This document shows, one piece after another, positions 1 to 7,986 of a DNA stretch of 64,000 bases. The first letter of the stretch is position 1; each line of letters opens with the position of its first letter. A program made the translations under genes and the position numbers. Source of the stretch: an uncultured Rubripirellula sp. (GTDB taxonomy: Bacteria > Planctomycetota > Planctomycetia > Pirellulales > Pirellulaceae); contig CALJHC010000013.1 in NCBI GenBank assembly GCA_938075415.1, positions 1-64,000 on the forward strand. The letters are read 5' to 3'. The notes under the pieces are model-generated. The model saw only the letters and a program-made list of their open reading frames with translations. It was not told the origin of the DNA and did not search any database.

Positions 1-189
1 CAACCATCCATGATTGATGCAGGCCGGAAGCCCGTCGCGGGTCTTACGCTGGCATCCAGCCGCGATTGCGGCACGCTGCAGTTGAGAGATTCAACTCAAT
101 CCGTCTCAGCCACCATGCGACGGTCTTCTCCGGCACAAGCGCGCGCCGGGCAGTTCGCGAACTGCTTTTATGTTGAAGCCGGATCGTGA
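1..189 (+). other. Open frame at left window edge, status unknown
   Basis: Frame 1 stays open from the first base to a TGA at 187-189 (62 codons), so this could be the 3' end of a gene entering from the left. The translation is rich in Arg, Ser and Ala and matches no family I recognise. A perfect 16-bp palindrome (GCAGTTCGCGAACTGC, 150-165) followed by TTTTA lies inside it and would fit an operator or a weak terminator just as well. I do not call a gene here. Confidence 0.15.
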
Positions 190-192
190 TGC

Positions 193-342
193 TTAATGGC
201 TGTCACTGTTATCAGGCTTTTTAAGTTTGTCTTTGTCTTGCGGTATCTTTTCATGAAGATCGATCAAGACAGCAGCCCAAGGGTCGGCAACATCGTCCGG
301 CAGTTGAGTGCTTTGATTTTCTGACTTATCTTTTGGGTCCAA
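193..342 (-). CDS. Small charged hypothetical protein (TTG start, 49 aa)
   Basis: The frame is open from an upstream ATG at 393, but the start I prefer is TTG at 342. It is preceded by AAGGAGG (349-355 on the plus strand, read in reverse) with a 6-nt spacer, an unusually good Shine-Dalgarno for this window. The 49-residue product is highly charged, beginning MDPKDKSENQ and ending in a Lys/Asp-rich tail (DKDKLKKPDNSDSH). It has no signal peptide or membrane segment and I recognise no family. It stands alone, oriented like the TPR/CRTAC1 operon to its right but separated by about 550 bp of repeat-bearing DNA. The ribosome site is the main argument for it; without that it would be just a short open frame. 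Confidence 0.4.
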   Translation of the reverse strand: MDPKDKSENQSTQLPDDVADPWAAVLIDLHEKIPQDKDKLKKPDNSDSH

Positions 343-462
343 TTTGAGCCTCCTTGCTCGATTGGACGATTGAGTAAGAAACGCGGGACACAAAGAGGTG
401 CCCGCATTGGAAGAAAGTGTAGGTGTCTACGAGCAGTCTGTTCGGCGTCGTCTGATTCTAAT

Positions 463-527
463 TCCAGAGTCGTTGTCCAGAGTCGTTGTCCAGAGTCGTT
501 GTCCGGGGTCGTTGTCCAGAGTCGCAG
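463..527. repeat. 13-bp tandem repeat, 5 copies
   Basis: Five head-to-tail copies of TCCAGAGTCGTTG. Copies 1-3 are identical, copy 4 has two substitutions (TCCGGGGTCGTTG) and copy 5 ends in CAG. The unit length is not a multiple of three, which argues against a coding repeat. Confidence 0.9.
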
Positions 528-737
528 TCCGGAATGAATTTGATCGTCAACCCCCTCGCAACTTCGGACTACTGCTACTGAGTGCTTCCATGGGGCTGGG
601 CCACATCAATTCGCCAACTCTCGGCAACCAACCAGAAAATCATGCAAAGATGGTCGCCAACCATCCTCTCAGGGCGGGCACCGAGTCAACTAACGCAAGG
701 TGAGACGTGTGCCTCACTCGTCGATTCAAACGAAGCC

Positions 738-771
738 TCCCAGCCGGAGCATCCCAGTCGGAGCATCCCAG
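738..771. repeat. 14-bp tandem repeat, about 2.4 copies
   Basis: Units TCCCAGCCGGAGCA and TCCCAGTCGGAGCA followed by a partial third copy (TCCCAG). Confidence 0.75.
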
Positions 772-899
772 AGTCTTCAGTTTTAGAATCTGAAACCGTT
801 AGCCCTCATCGTGACAACCTGAATTCCCTATCGAACAGACGAGTCACCGCGGTGAAGTTGCTACCATCCCAGGTCGCCAACAGCATCACCAACAATGCT

Positions 900-3800
900 T
901 CACCACTGGGTCAAAAAATCGTCCTGTCCCTCAACGACTAGCAACCGCTGATCAGTGTTCACGGATTCAAATACCTGCAATGCTCCACTCGGCCATTCTA
1001 TCTGCAATCGATCAAGTTGGGTTACCTCGCCGAGACCAAAGTGAATCATCGACTCATTGCAGCACAGGTATCCATCACCCGCGGTCACCCAATCGTGATA
1101 CCAGTTCCCATCGGCCAAAACGCTTACTTTTGCACCGATTGCATCTCGTTCACTCGCATCACCAACCAGCTTCAATTGAAGCCAGTGATGATTCGTTTGC
1201 GTCTGATTCATTAACAATACGGAGGGTTCATCAAGATGGTTAATGATGGCATCAAGTCTGCCATCCTGATTAAAATCCAAAACCGCCAGTGTTCGTCCAA
1301 GATGATTGGTTTGGCAATAATCAGATTCATCTTTCACCTCCACAACCGCAAGGCGATCACCAAGATTGGCAAACAACTGAAGGGGCTGGCGAAATGAACC
1401 ATTCATTCTTTCATATTGATCCACATGCCCGTTGGTAACAAAGAGATCCCGCCTCCCATCGTTGTCATAATCAATCGCCTGCGAACCGAACCCCAGCACC
1501 TCGTTACTGATGGGACCAAGACTGAACTGCTTGGCTCGATCTCTAAAAATACCGCCGTCCTGAAGATAGAGACAAACGGGCTCATCCTGAAAATTTGCAA
1601 TATGGAAATCGATCTCACCATTTCCGTCAAAGTCAGCCGACGCGATCCCCATGCTCGCCGTGCCCGCTCCACCCGATGAGAACGCGATCCCGGTGGTAAG
1701 GGCAAGATCCACAAAAGACCCTGAATCGTCCCGATAGACCCAACATTGATTCGCCGAGCTATCGTTCCCAACCAGCACTTCGTTCCCGGGCCTGCCATCA
1801 ATATCGGTGATCACCAATCCGAGCCCGGGCCTCGCAGCGTCCGCTTCGCTTGTCAGCATTTGAAAAACCAGACCACCTTTTCCGTCGTTGAGTCCAATGC
1901 GATCGTGGGCTGGATCAAACCCCTTTGGCCCCAATGCTTCCACCACTTTACCGCCCTCATCTCGAGGCGGCTGTCGATCAAGATCGGAGTCCTCCAGATA
2001 GTTGACTTCGAATAAATCGGGACAGGCATCACCATTCAGGTCGGCGATCGCAAGGGAAGAAGGCAGCCGATCAAGTGAATCGCTCCCATTGATGGGTTGC
2101 CGTGAAAAGGTTCCATCTCCGTTGTTGATCAGAAGATCACTCTGCCCAAGATTCGAGCAGACTAAATCCGGAAAGCCATCCTGATTCCAGTCGCCGGTGG
2201 TGCATCCTGTAGTGTGCCGAAAAATATTCGTGCCAAAATCCCTCTCCAATGCAACCATGGTCGTATCAACTTGTCGAAACAACAGATTGGTCATCGTAGA
2301 AATGTAACTGGATGGGGCGCCGGCACCCTGTGCCAAATAAAGATCGACTGAACCATCCTGATCATAATCTAAGACCGCAATCCCACCGCCAACCTGTTGG
2401 TGTATCAGAAACCCGGAACGCTTGGGTTTGGCTGCAACATGAAACTGATGTAGCAGTCCGATTTTGCTTGCCACATCGATAAATTCTGCAGCCGCTGGCT
2501 GCCGCGAAGTGTTTGCCGTAGGCTTTCTAGCAGGAAAGACTGAATCCGCAAACTTGGCCTCTGGAACCTTAAACTCCGAGATTTTCATTCCACAAAGCCG
2601 CCTCGTCCTATCGGGAAACCCTTCCTTGGCTGCGATTAAGCGTTGACGTTGCTCGTTCCACCGATTCAAACGTTGTTGAGGGGCACCGCGATAAACATCA
2701 GCAAGGTAATGCCACAAAACCGATTCGGAATTTCGTCCCGCATCCATCAACTTGATGGCCAGCTGATCCATGCGATCAGGATCGGGCTCGGTGGCAGTCG
2801 CGATTGCATTACTGTCTCTTAAAATTTCGCGATTCTCACGCCAGCGATCCTGCCATAAATCCGCCTCAGAAGACTGACCCAACATCTCCAGCATTCGGAT
2901 TAAACGATTGATCGCACGAAAATCAGTTGGATCAAGGTCGGTTGCCTTCAGCAGTGCATGCACTGACATGGATGGCTGACGTTGATCCGCTAGATAAATA
3001 CCCAGCGCGGTCCAGTATTCAGAATAATCCTGAACCAAAACATCCACATGACTGATCCACCATCGAAAGGACGCTCCGTCCTGCGCCTCGGCAGCGCACA
3101 GACCATACAAGGCCCACGCAGCTGGCTTTGAGTCCTTCCTCTCAAGAAACGGTCGCAAGCGATCGGTGGCGAGTTGGTAATCCTTGTTTGTGAAGAGGAT
3201 GCGGGCATCGGACATCGCTTGGATGGAATCGTGCTGCCCCTTTGGGTCTTTGAAGTTGGGCAGACCCGAGTTCATGGCGTCACCGATGACGATCAATGCG
3301 TGCAACTCTTCCTGGCGCACATCACCCATTTGACAGAGTGCTTTGATGTGTGGGGTCGCCTCGTGACGGCGGCCCTGATGATTCAATAAACGGGCCAATT
3401 GACGATGTGCTAATCCCGCCTCAGGAACCCTCTCCAACACTGCGCGGTACAAATTTTCTGCGGCATCATAGCGATGCAATTGCAAGGACCAATCTGCTTT
3501 TTGCCCTAACACGGCCAAACCCGCCTTCGGATCATCCTCCGGAATCTCATCCAGCAACTCGATCGCTTCGGCTAATTCTCCTTTGGCGGCTCGCAGACTT
3601 GCGATTCGAAACAGAACTTCGAAATCCCTCGGGTCACGAAGTAACAGTGATTCAAGTAATTGACGGGCTTCATCCGGACGCCCTTGCTCGGCGAGATCCT
3701 CTGCGCGTTCCATCACCTGCTGCCGCGTGAGAACCGACCCGCGACTCGCTTCGAGTGCGGTTGCATCTGCCAACGAAACACTCGGATTGGGAGCGACTGG

Positions 3801-4043
3801 TTCCCCAGTCTCACTGTTCCCAACCCCGCTTTCGGAACCGTCTGATCGAGCCTCAGTGGATATTTCAGCCGATGGGTCGATACGGCTCGCGGTTGTTTCC
3901 TGAGTGGGTTCACCTGAAGGCAATCCCGAATCAGAAGTATCACAGGCGGAAAAACTCAACACAAGGAAAAACAGAGCGATGAATTTCCTCAACGCATCCA
4001 AAAAACGGCGTTCAAACTCCAATTTCTGATGTCGCAATCTCAT
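900..4043 (-). CDS. TPR / FG-GAP (VCBS) / ASPIC-UnbV lipoprotein, CRTAC1-like
   Basis: Predicted envelope lipoprotein of 1047 residues. The N-terminus has a basic region, a hydrophobic stretch and the lipobox LSFSAC, placing the lipidated Cys at residue 34. Residues about 100-420 are tetratricopeptide helices. From about 550 to 950 there are at least six FG-GAP/VCBS propeller blades with calcium-type loops (DYDQDG, DWNQDG, DLNGD, DFDGNG, DYDNDG, DFNQDG). The C-terminus (about 966-1037) is an ASPIC/UnbV domain with the typical G-AKV, AGDGYL and WPSG signatures. The start overlaps the stop of the upstream TPR gene by 4 nt (ATGA), so the two are translationally coupled. CRTAC1-like proteins are usually thought to be extracytoplasmic binding or adhesion proteins; the ligand is unknown. 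Domain architecture is clear, biological role is not. Confidence 0.9.
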   Translation of the reverse strand: MRLRHQKLEFERRFLDALRKFIALFFLVLSFSACDTSDSGLPSGEPTQETTASRIDPSAEISTEARSDGSESGVGNSETGEPVAPNPSVSLADATALEASRGSVLTRQQVMERAEDLAEQGRPDEARQLLESLLLRDPRDFEVLFRIASLRAAKGELAEAIELLDEIPEDDPKAGLAVLGQKADWSLQLHRYDAAENLYRAVLERVPEAGLAHRQLARLLNHQGRRHEATPHIKALCQMGDVRQEELHALIVIGDAMNSGLPNFKDPKGQHDSIQAMSDARILFTNKDYQLATDRLRPFLERKDSKPAAWALYGLCAAEAQDGASFRWWISHVDVLVQDYSEYWTALGIYLADQRQPSMSVHALLKATDLDPTDFRAINRLIRMLEMLGQSSEADLWQDRWRENREILRDSNAIATATEPDPDRMDQLAIKLMDAGRNSESVLWHYLADVYRGAPQQRLNRWNEQRQRLIAAKEGFPDRTRRLCGMKISEFKVPEAKFADSVFPARKPTANTSRQPAAAEFIDVASKIGLLHQFHVAAKPKRSGFLIHQQVGGGIAVLDYDQDGSVDLYLAQGAGAPSSYISTMTNLLFRQVDTTMVALERDFGTNIFRHTTGCTTGDWNQDGFPDLVCSNLGQSDLLINNGDGTFSRQPINGSDSLDRLPSSLAIADLNGDACPDLFEVNYLEDSDLDRQPPRDEGGKVVEALGPKGFDPAHDRIGLNDGKGGLVFQMLTSEADAARPGLGLVITDIDGRPGNEVLVGNDSSANQCWVYRDDSGSFVDLALTTGIAFSSGGAGTASMGIASADFDGNGEIDFHIANFQDEPVCLYLQDGGIFRDRAKQFSLGPISNEVLGFGSQAIDYDNDGRRDLFVTNGHVDQYERMNGSFRQPLQLFANLGDRLAVVEVKDESDYCQTNHLGRTLAVLDFNQDGRLDAIINHLDEPSVLLMNQTQTNHHWLQLKLVGDASERDAIGAKVSVLADGNWYHDWVTAGDGYLCCNESMIHFGLGEVTQLDRLQIEWPSGALQVFESVNTDQRLLVVEGQDDFLTQW

Positions 4044-5410
4044 GGATTCCCTTGCCGTGATTGATCAAGATCCAAACCGCACAAGATAAAATCACGATCA
4101 CCCACAGTAGCCCCACCATCAAAGTGTGCCTCGCGATCCGATATCAGTTGTTTCAAAATCACATCAGCCTGACTGGGCGTAATCGTTCCATGTGTTTGCC
4201 CGTACCCCAACCGCAGACCGCGCCAAGCAATCGATTCCAGCGGTCTTCGAAGTTGACCAAGCAGGTCAATTAATTCCGTCATGGTTTTATAGGATCGATC
4301 CGGACTACCTGCCATCAAGGCACCAATTTCCTGTGATCGAGAAATCATGTCGATGCGTTTTTGAATCTCCGTTGCGACTTCATTCTGCTGCAACTGCTGA
4401 GCGACGCGAAGGAGACCGCCATAAGCCATCACATCGGTCTGGTCTAGAAGAACGGCCTCTACATAAGACTCGCCGGCGGCGAGGAAGTCGCTGCTCTGCT
4501 CGAAATGCATACCAATCGCAAAAAAGGCATCAGGATGTTTCAACTCACTGGATTCAAAATCCTTGGCCCATTGAGTCAATGCCTTCCAGTCACCCAATGT
4601 GGCATAACAACGACCCAACAATGCATTCGCCCGGTCACCTGAAACCCCTTCTTCCAATAAGGTCTCCTTGGCGGACTCCCAGCTACCAAAAGCGATTTTC
4701 GCGCGAGCGATCCCCAATTGACCAACGGGATCGAAGGTTTCAGGCATTGCATCACCTGAGAACGAATGACAACGAATCAGCAGACTTCTCAATTCCAATT
4801 CTTGAATATCCCCAAGTCGCGCCAAATCTACCAAACGCTGACTTGCGAGCAAACGTTCGCCCTGCCGAAGATAAAGATTGGCCAAACCTCGATGCACCAA
4901 TGAAGCGTCAGGTGCCAGCGACAGAAGAAGTCGGTAACGCTCCTCACCCTCCTCCCACAAACCCGCCTTGATCATCCAGTCGGCTGTCTGACCCATTGCG
5001 GGCAATTTGACAGAAGGATTCTTCTCTGCCAACACATCCAACATTCGAATGGCTTCGGGAAACCGTTGCCGATCTGCAAGAATGAGCGCCATTAAAAAGA
5101 CGACCTGGGGGTCTTCCGGCGCAAGACGCTTGGCCTTGCGTGCAAGTTCAAAAGCCAAATCATCTCGCTCCGCGTCCAACGCTGCTAAGGCCTGTTCACG
5201 ATATCTCAACGCCTCCACGGAAACGCTTGTCTCAGCGGCAGGTTCTGACTCAGTGGCGGCACCGACTGTTGAACCCGCCCCGTCGTTTGCCACAACACTG
5301 GAAACCGCCTCTTGCGACCAACCAGGTTGGTGCATCGCGCATAACAAAACGATCAACTTCAAAGCCGTCGAGAAGTCAGGCACTGCAAAGAGATGAATTC
5401 GAGCCGTCAA
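4040..5410 (-). CDS. Exported TPR-repeat protein
   Basis: 456 residues. Starts with MTARIHLF, a hydrophobic segment (LKLIVLLCAMH) and a plausible signal-peptidase site near GWSQEA, so it is probably periplasmic. The rest is TPR-type helical repeat (for example DDLAFELARKAKRLAPEDPQ). Its order of motifs (a ..QTADW.. helix, a LA-LYLRQGER helix, a LARLGD..EL helix, then an ESIAW-R-L segment near the C-terminus) parallels the TPR part of both CRTAC1-like proteins nearby, but it has no FG-GAP or ASPIC/UnbV region. It therefore looks like a stand-alone paralog of that TPR half. First gene of a minus-strand operon with the CRTAC1-like gene, 4-nt overlap. Confidence 0.85.
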   Translation of the reverse strand: MTARIHLFAVPDFSTALKLIVLLCAMHQPGWSQEAVSSVVANDGAGSTVGAATESEPAAETSVSVEALRYREQALAALDAERDDLAFELARKAKRLAPEDPQVVFLMALILADRQRFPEAIRMLDVLAEKNPSVKLPAMGQTADWMIKAGLWEEGEERYRLLLSLAPDASLVHRGLANLYLRQGERLLASQRLVDLARLGDIQELELRSLLIRCHSFSGDAMPETFDPVGQLGIARAKIAFGSWESAKETLLEEGVSGDRANALLGRCYATLGDWKALTQWAKDFESSELKHPDAFFAIGMHFEQSSDFLAAGESYVEAVLLDQTDVMAYGGLLRVAQQLQQNEVATEIQKRIDMISRSQEIGALMAGSPDRSYKTMTELIDLLGQLRRPLESIAWRGLRLGYGQTHGTITPSQADVILKQLISDREAHFDGGATVGDRDFILCGLDLDQSRQGNP

Positions 5411-5961
5411 AACGTGCTTCTCCCAAATAAATCAACCCAAAACCGCGCCAAAACTCTGCATCCCATGAGCATACGCATCGGTCAGGCTCGCCGCAATCAA
5501 AGACACCACAATCGGCTCGATCGCTGACTCTTTTCAAATTTTCCCATCGCAACAAGGTTAACATCTCCAGAATTCACGGTTTGCACCCCATGACTCGCTG
5601 CTCGCCAGATTTCGTTTGTTTGGTCAATTGATCGCAAAAACCAATCCATACCGTGCTTCGTCAGGCAACCCGATCATCGCAACCGCCTTTCCATCAGTAA
5701 GCTTATTTTTGGTGATCGCACCAAACTGAACCCTTTCACAGGCTGCCAAGGAAAAGAAATCGATATTTGCAGATCGCCGGTGTGATTAAATTAATTACCC
5801 GTTCGAAAAAATTAATTAGCGGATGAGCGTTTTTTTGCTTAGGCAGAAACGTTGATCCACATCCCCTACACAATGCAGAGCAAAAGACCTGCGGATAGAA
5901 TGCAGGTCATGGCAAAATCCCGCTCGATCCAACAACAACGAGTCCAGGGATTCACGCCAGG
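5411..5961. promoter_or_regulatory. Divergent intergenic region between TPR operon and cytochrome gene
   Basis: This 551-bp stretch separates two divergently transcribed halves of the cluster and must hold both promoters. The segment 5785-5820 is AT-rich and contains two copies of TTAATTA flanking CCCGTTCGAAAAAA. No promoter could be assigned by eye and no convincing gene is present. Confidence 0.35.
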
Positions 5962-7371
5962 ATGAATGAAAAAACGAGATCAACACAGAGACACTTGAAC
6001 AGAAAGCCAACTCAAGAAGCCCGATTGCACCCAACTTGGATATCATGCGACAACACTGATCGAGACAAACAAACACGCAGTAAATTTCTCCATCGCCTCC
6101 GACCTCACTCGCCCCAACACTCGTCCTCTGAACGCTTGAGGGATGAAATCTTGAAGCCTCGTTATTTTATCGCCATCGCGACGATTTCAATCTTGGTAAT
6201 TACTTGCTTCCGCATGCTTATTGCCCCCCGAGACCTCGGCAATTCTGACGAGAGATCCTCGATGGCTACACCAGATCAAGATGCCGTCAGGCAAGTTGAT
6301 CCGACTGCAATTGATCCACCAGCCAACCCGGAGACAACCAGCCCAACGACTGCCGTTGCCACGATCAAGGCAGGTCCTCATTTAGTCGGCCGATCAACCT
6401 GCAAGGAATGCCACCAAGAGAATCATAAATTGCACGCGATGCATGGTCATTCGCAGACCTTCCACACCGTTGAATCCTCACCCGAAATCATCGCCAAATT
6501 TGCGGGACAGGTTTTTGACGGAGGTAAAGATTTCGGCACCTACCACTATCAGGTCAACGACCGAGAAAGGCTTGACGCTAAGATCCCAGCAACTTTTGGT
6601 GACGAGGCTTTTCCTCTTCAATACGCATTGGGATCCGGCCATAACGCGTTCACCTTGTTGACGCTGATCACCGAAGAGTCGGGTGAAACCGCGGCACTTG
6701 AGCACCGGGCAAGTTGGTACGCATCTCAAAATGGACTCAACATTACCCCCGGTCACGCCAACAAGCGTCCCAGCGACGGCCTGGAACTCTTCGGAAGCAT
6801 CAGTCGCGGAGACGCGATGAACAAATGCATTGATTGCCACACGACTTCAGCCAAAATTGTCAACGAACGGATCGAGGATCTTGTGCCTAGTGTTAATTGC
6901 GAAAAATGCCATGGTCCGGGAAGTGAACATGTTCGACTTGCTCGCGTTCAGACTAATCCACCGCCTTACTCGGTGGGTAAAGATGACTGGGATACCGAGT
7001 CCGAGATTCAACTTTGTGGAGATTGCCATCGACTCCCAAAAAACATCAGCGAGAAAGAACTGCGAGAGTACCCTGATCTGCTGGTGCGTTTTCAACCTGT
7101 TGGTCTGCTGCGTAGCCGTTGTTACCTGGAATCCGAAGGAACAATGCGCTGCACCACCTGCCACCAACCTCATCGATCACTGCATTTGGTCTCCAAAAAT
7201 GAGCACATTGAAAACTGTATTGCATGCCACCAAGAACAAGAACCTGATCATGTCATCTGTCCCGTCTCGCCTCGTGAAGATTGCATTCGCTGTCACATGC
7301 CACCGATGGAACAGGAACAAGGCCTGACCTTTCATGATCATTGGATTCGCGTAAGAGCGGCAGGCGATTGA
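5962..7371 (+). CDS. Membrane-anchored heptaheme cytochrome c
   Basis: 469 residues with seven CxxCH heme c sites: Cys147, 289, 313, 352, 397, 419 and 441, each followed by His four residues later. A single hydrophobic segment at about 68-83 (YFIAIATISILVITCF) would anchor the protein with the heme region outside. The long basic N-terminal tail before it (67 residues) makes the exact start uncertain, but a start after the segment would lose the export signal. The wide gap between heme 1 and heme 2 and the close packing of hemes 2-7 resemble cytochrome c554/NrfB-like multiheme proteins. Likely an electron carrier in the periplasm or at the cell surface. It lies between two CRTAC1-like lipoprotein genes, which suggests they act together. 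The heme count is observed; partner and donor are inference. Confidence 0.88.
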   Translation: MNEKTRSTQRHLNRKPTQEARLHPTWISCDNTDRDKQTRSKFLHRLRPHSPQHSSSERLRDEILKPRYFIAIATISILVITCFRMLIAPRDLGNSDERSSMATPDQDAVRQVDPTAIDPPANPETTSPTTAVATIKAGPHLVGRSTCKECHQENHKLHAMHGHSQTFHTVESSPEIIAKFAGQVFDGGKDFGTYHYQVNDRERLDAKIPATFGDEAFPLQYALGSGHNAFTLLTLITEESGETAALEHRASWYASQNGLNITPGHANKRPSDGLELFGSISRGDAMNKCIDCHTTSAKIVNERIEDLVPSVNCEKCHGPGSEHVRLARVQTNPPPYSVGKDDWDTESEIQLCGDCHRLPKNISEKELREYPDLLVRFQPVGLLRSRCYLESEGTMRCTTCHQPHRSLHLVSKNEHIENCIACHQEQEPDHVICPVSPREDCIRCHMPPMEQEQGLTFHDHWIRVRAAGD

Positions 7372-7986
7372 TTGAAAGAAAACGGATCCTCTCTTGAACG
7401 CCGAACCTCCATGAATCCGCGTTGCTCACTGCCTAGCAAGACCCAAATCCCTGAATGCGGAACCGGCGACTGAACCGCTGACTGGAATTCACCCGCCACG
7501 GGACTCAGCAACGAGTGATCTTTTTTCTGAATCTGTGTCACCTCCCTCGGTGATACCAAAGCCCCGTTGGGATTCTTTTCTGCAACCCTTTTACGAGCCA
7601 CCTCCCTCGGCGGTCCCCATGAAGTTATCCAGCTTGGTCGAACCAACGATTCACACCGCCAAAACATTTCAGCAAAAAAAACAATGACAACCGGACGCTG
7701 CCGGGGAACCGGGAACGGCCCGGTAATCGCCAAAGCAGTCAAGGGCATCCCCGTAAGCGATGGCATCCTGCAGACCGACTTCATCCCCTTTCCCTGCCAA
7801 CGCTGATAACTTCTTCATTGCGACCCCCACATTAACTTCGATACACTGAAAGCGTTCAACTGGCTCAAGATTTCCTGAGAGCCAAAATGAATGCCGGTGA
7901 TGACTCGCCCTTAGCGTGGCCCCGAAAAGGGCTGCATCGCCCCAAAGACTCCACCCCTGACACATCAGACGTTGAAGTAATTCCTT
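7372..7986. other. Intergenic stretch, no gene recognised
   Basis: About 615 bp between cytochrome and the second CRTAC1-like gene. A motif CACCTCCCTCGG occurs twice (about 7540 and 7600). A 148-codon open frame on the minus strand (7338-7784) overlaps the cytochrome 3' end and has no recognisable features. Confidence 0.4.

Larger units (their letters stand above)
394..899. other. Intergenic stretch with short tandem repeats
   Basis: No convincing gene. It contains a 13-bp tandem repeat (463-527) and a 14-bp one (738-771), listed separately. Short open frames here overlap one another and have no recognisable content. Confidence 0.5.

Noticed and set aside
4192..4971. 259-codon open frame on the plus strand
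   Set aside because: Lies wholly antisense to the well supported TPR gene; composition (Arg/Pro/Ser-rich) is typical of a shadow frame.
7338..7784. 148-codon minus-strand frame
   Set aside because: Overlaps the cytochrome 3' end, has no family features and no ribosome site.
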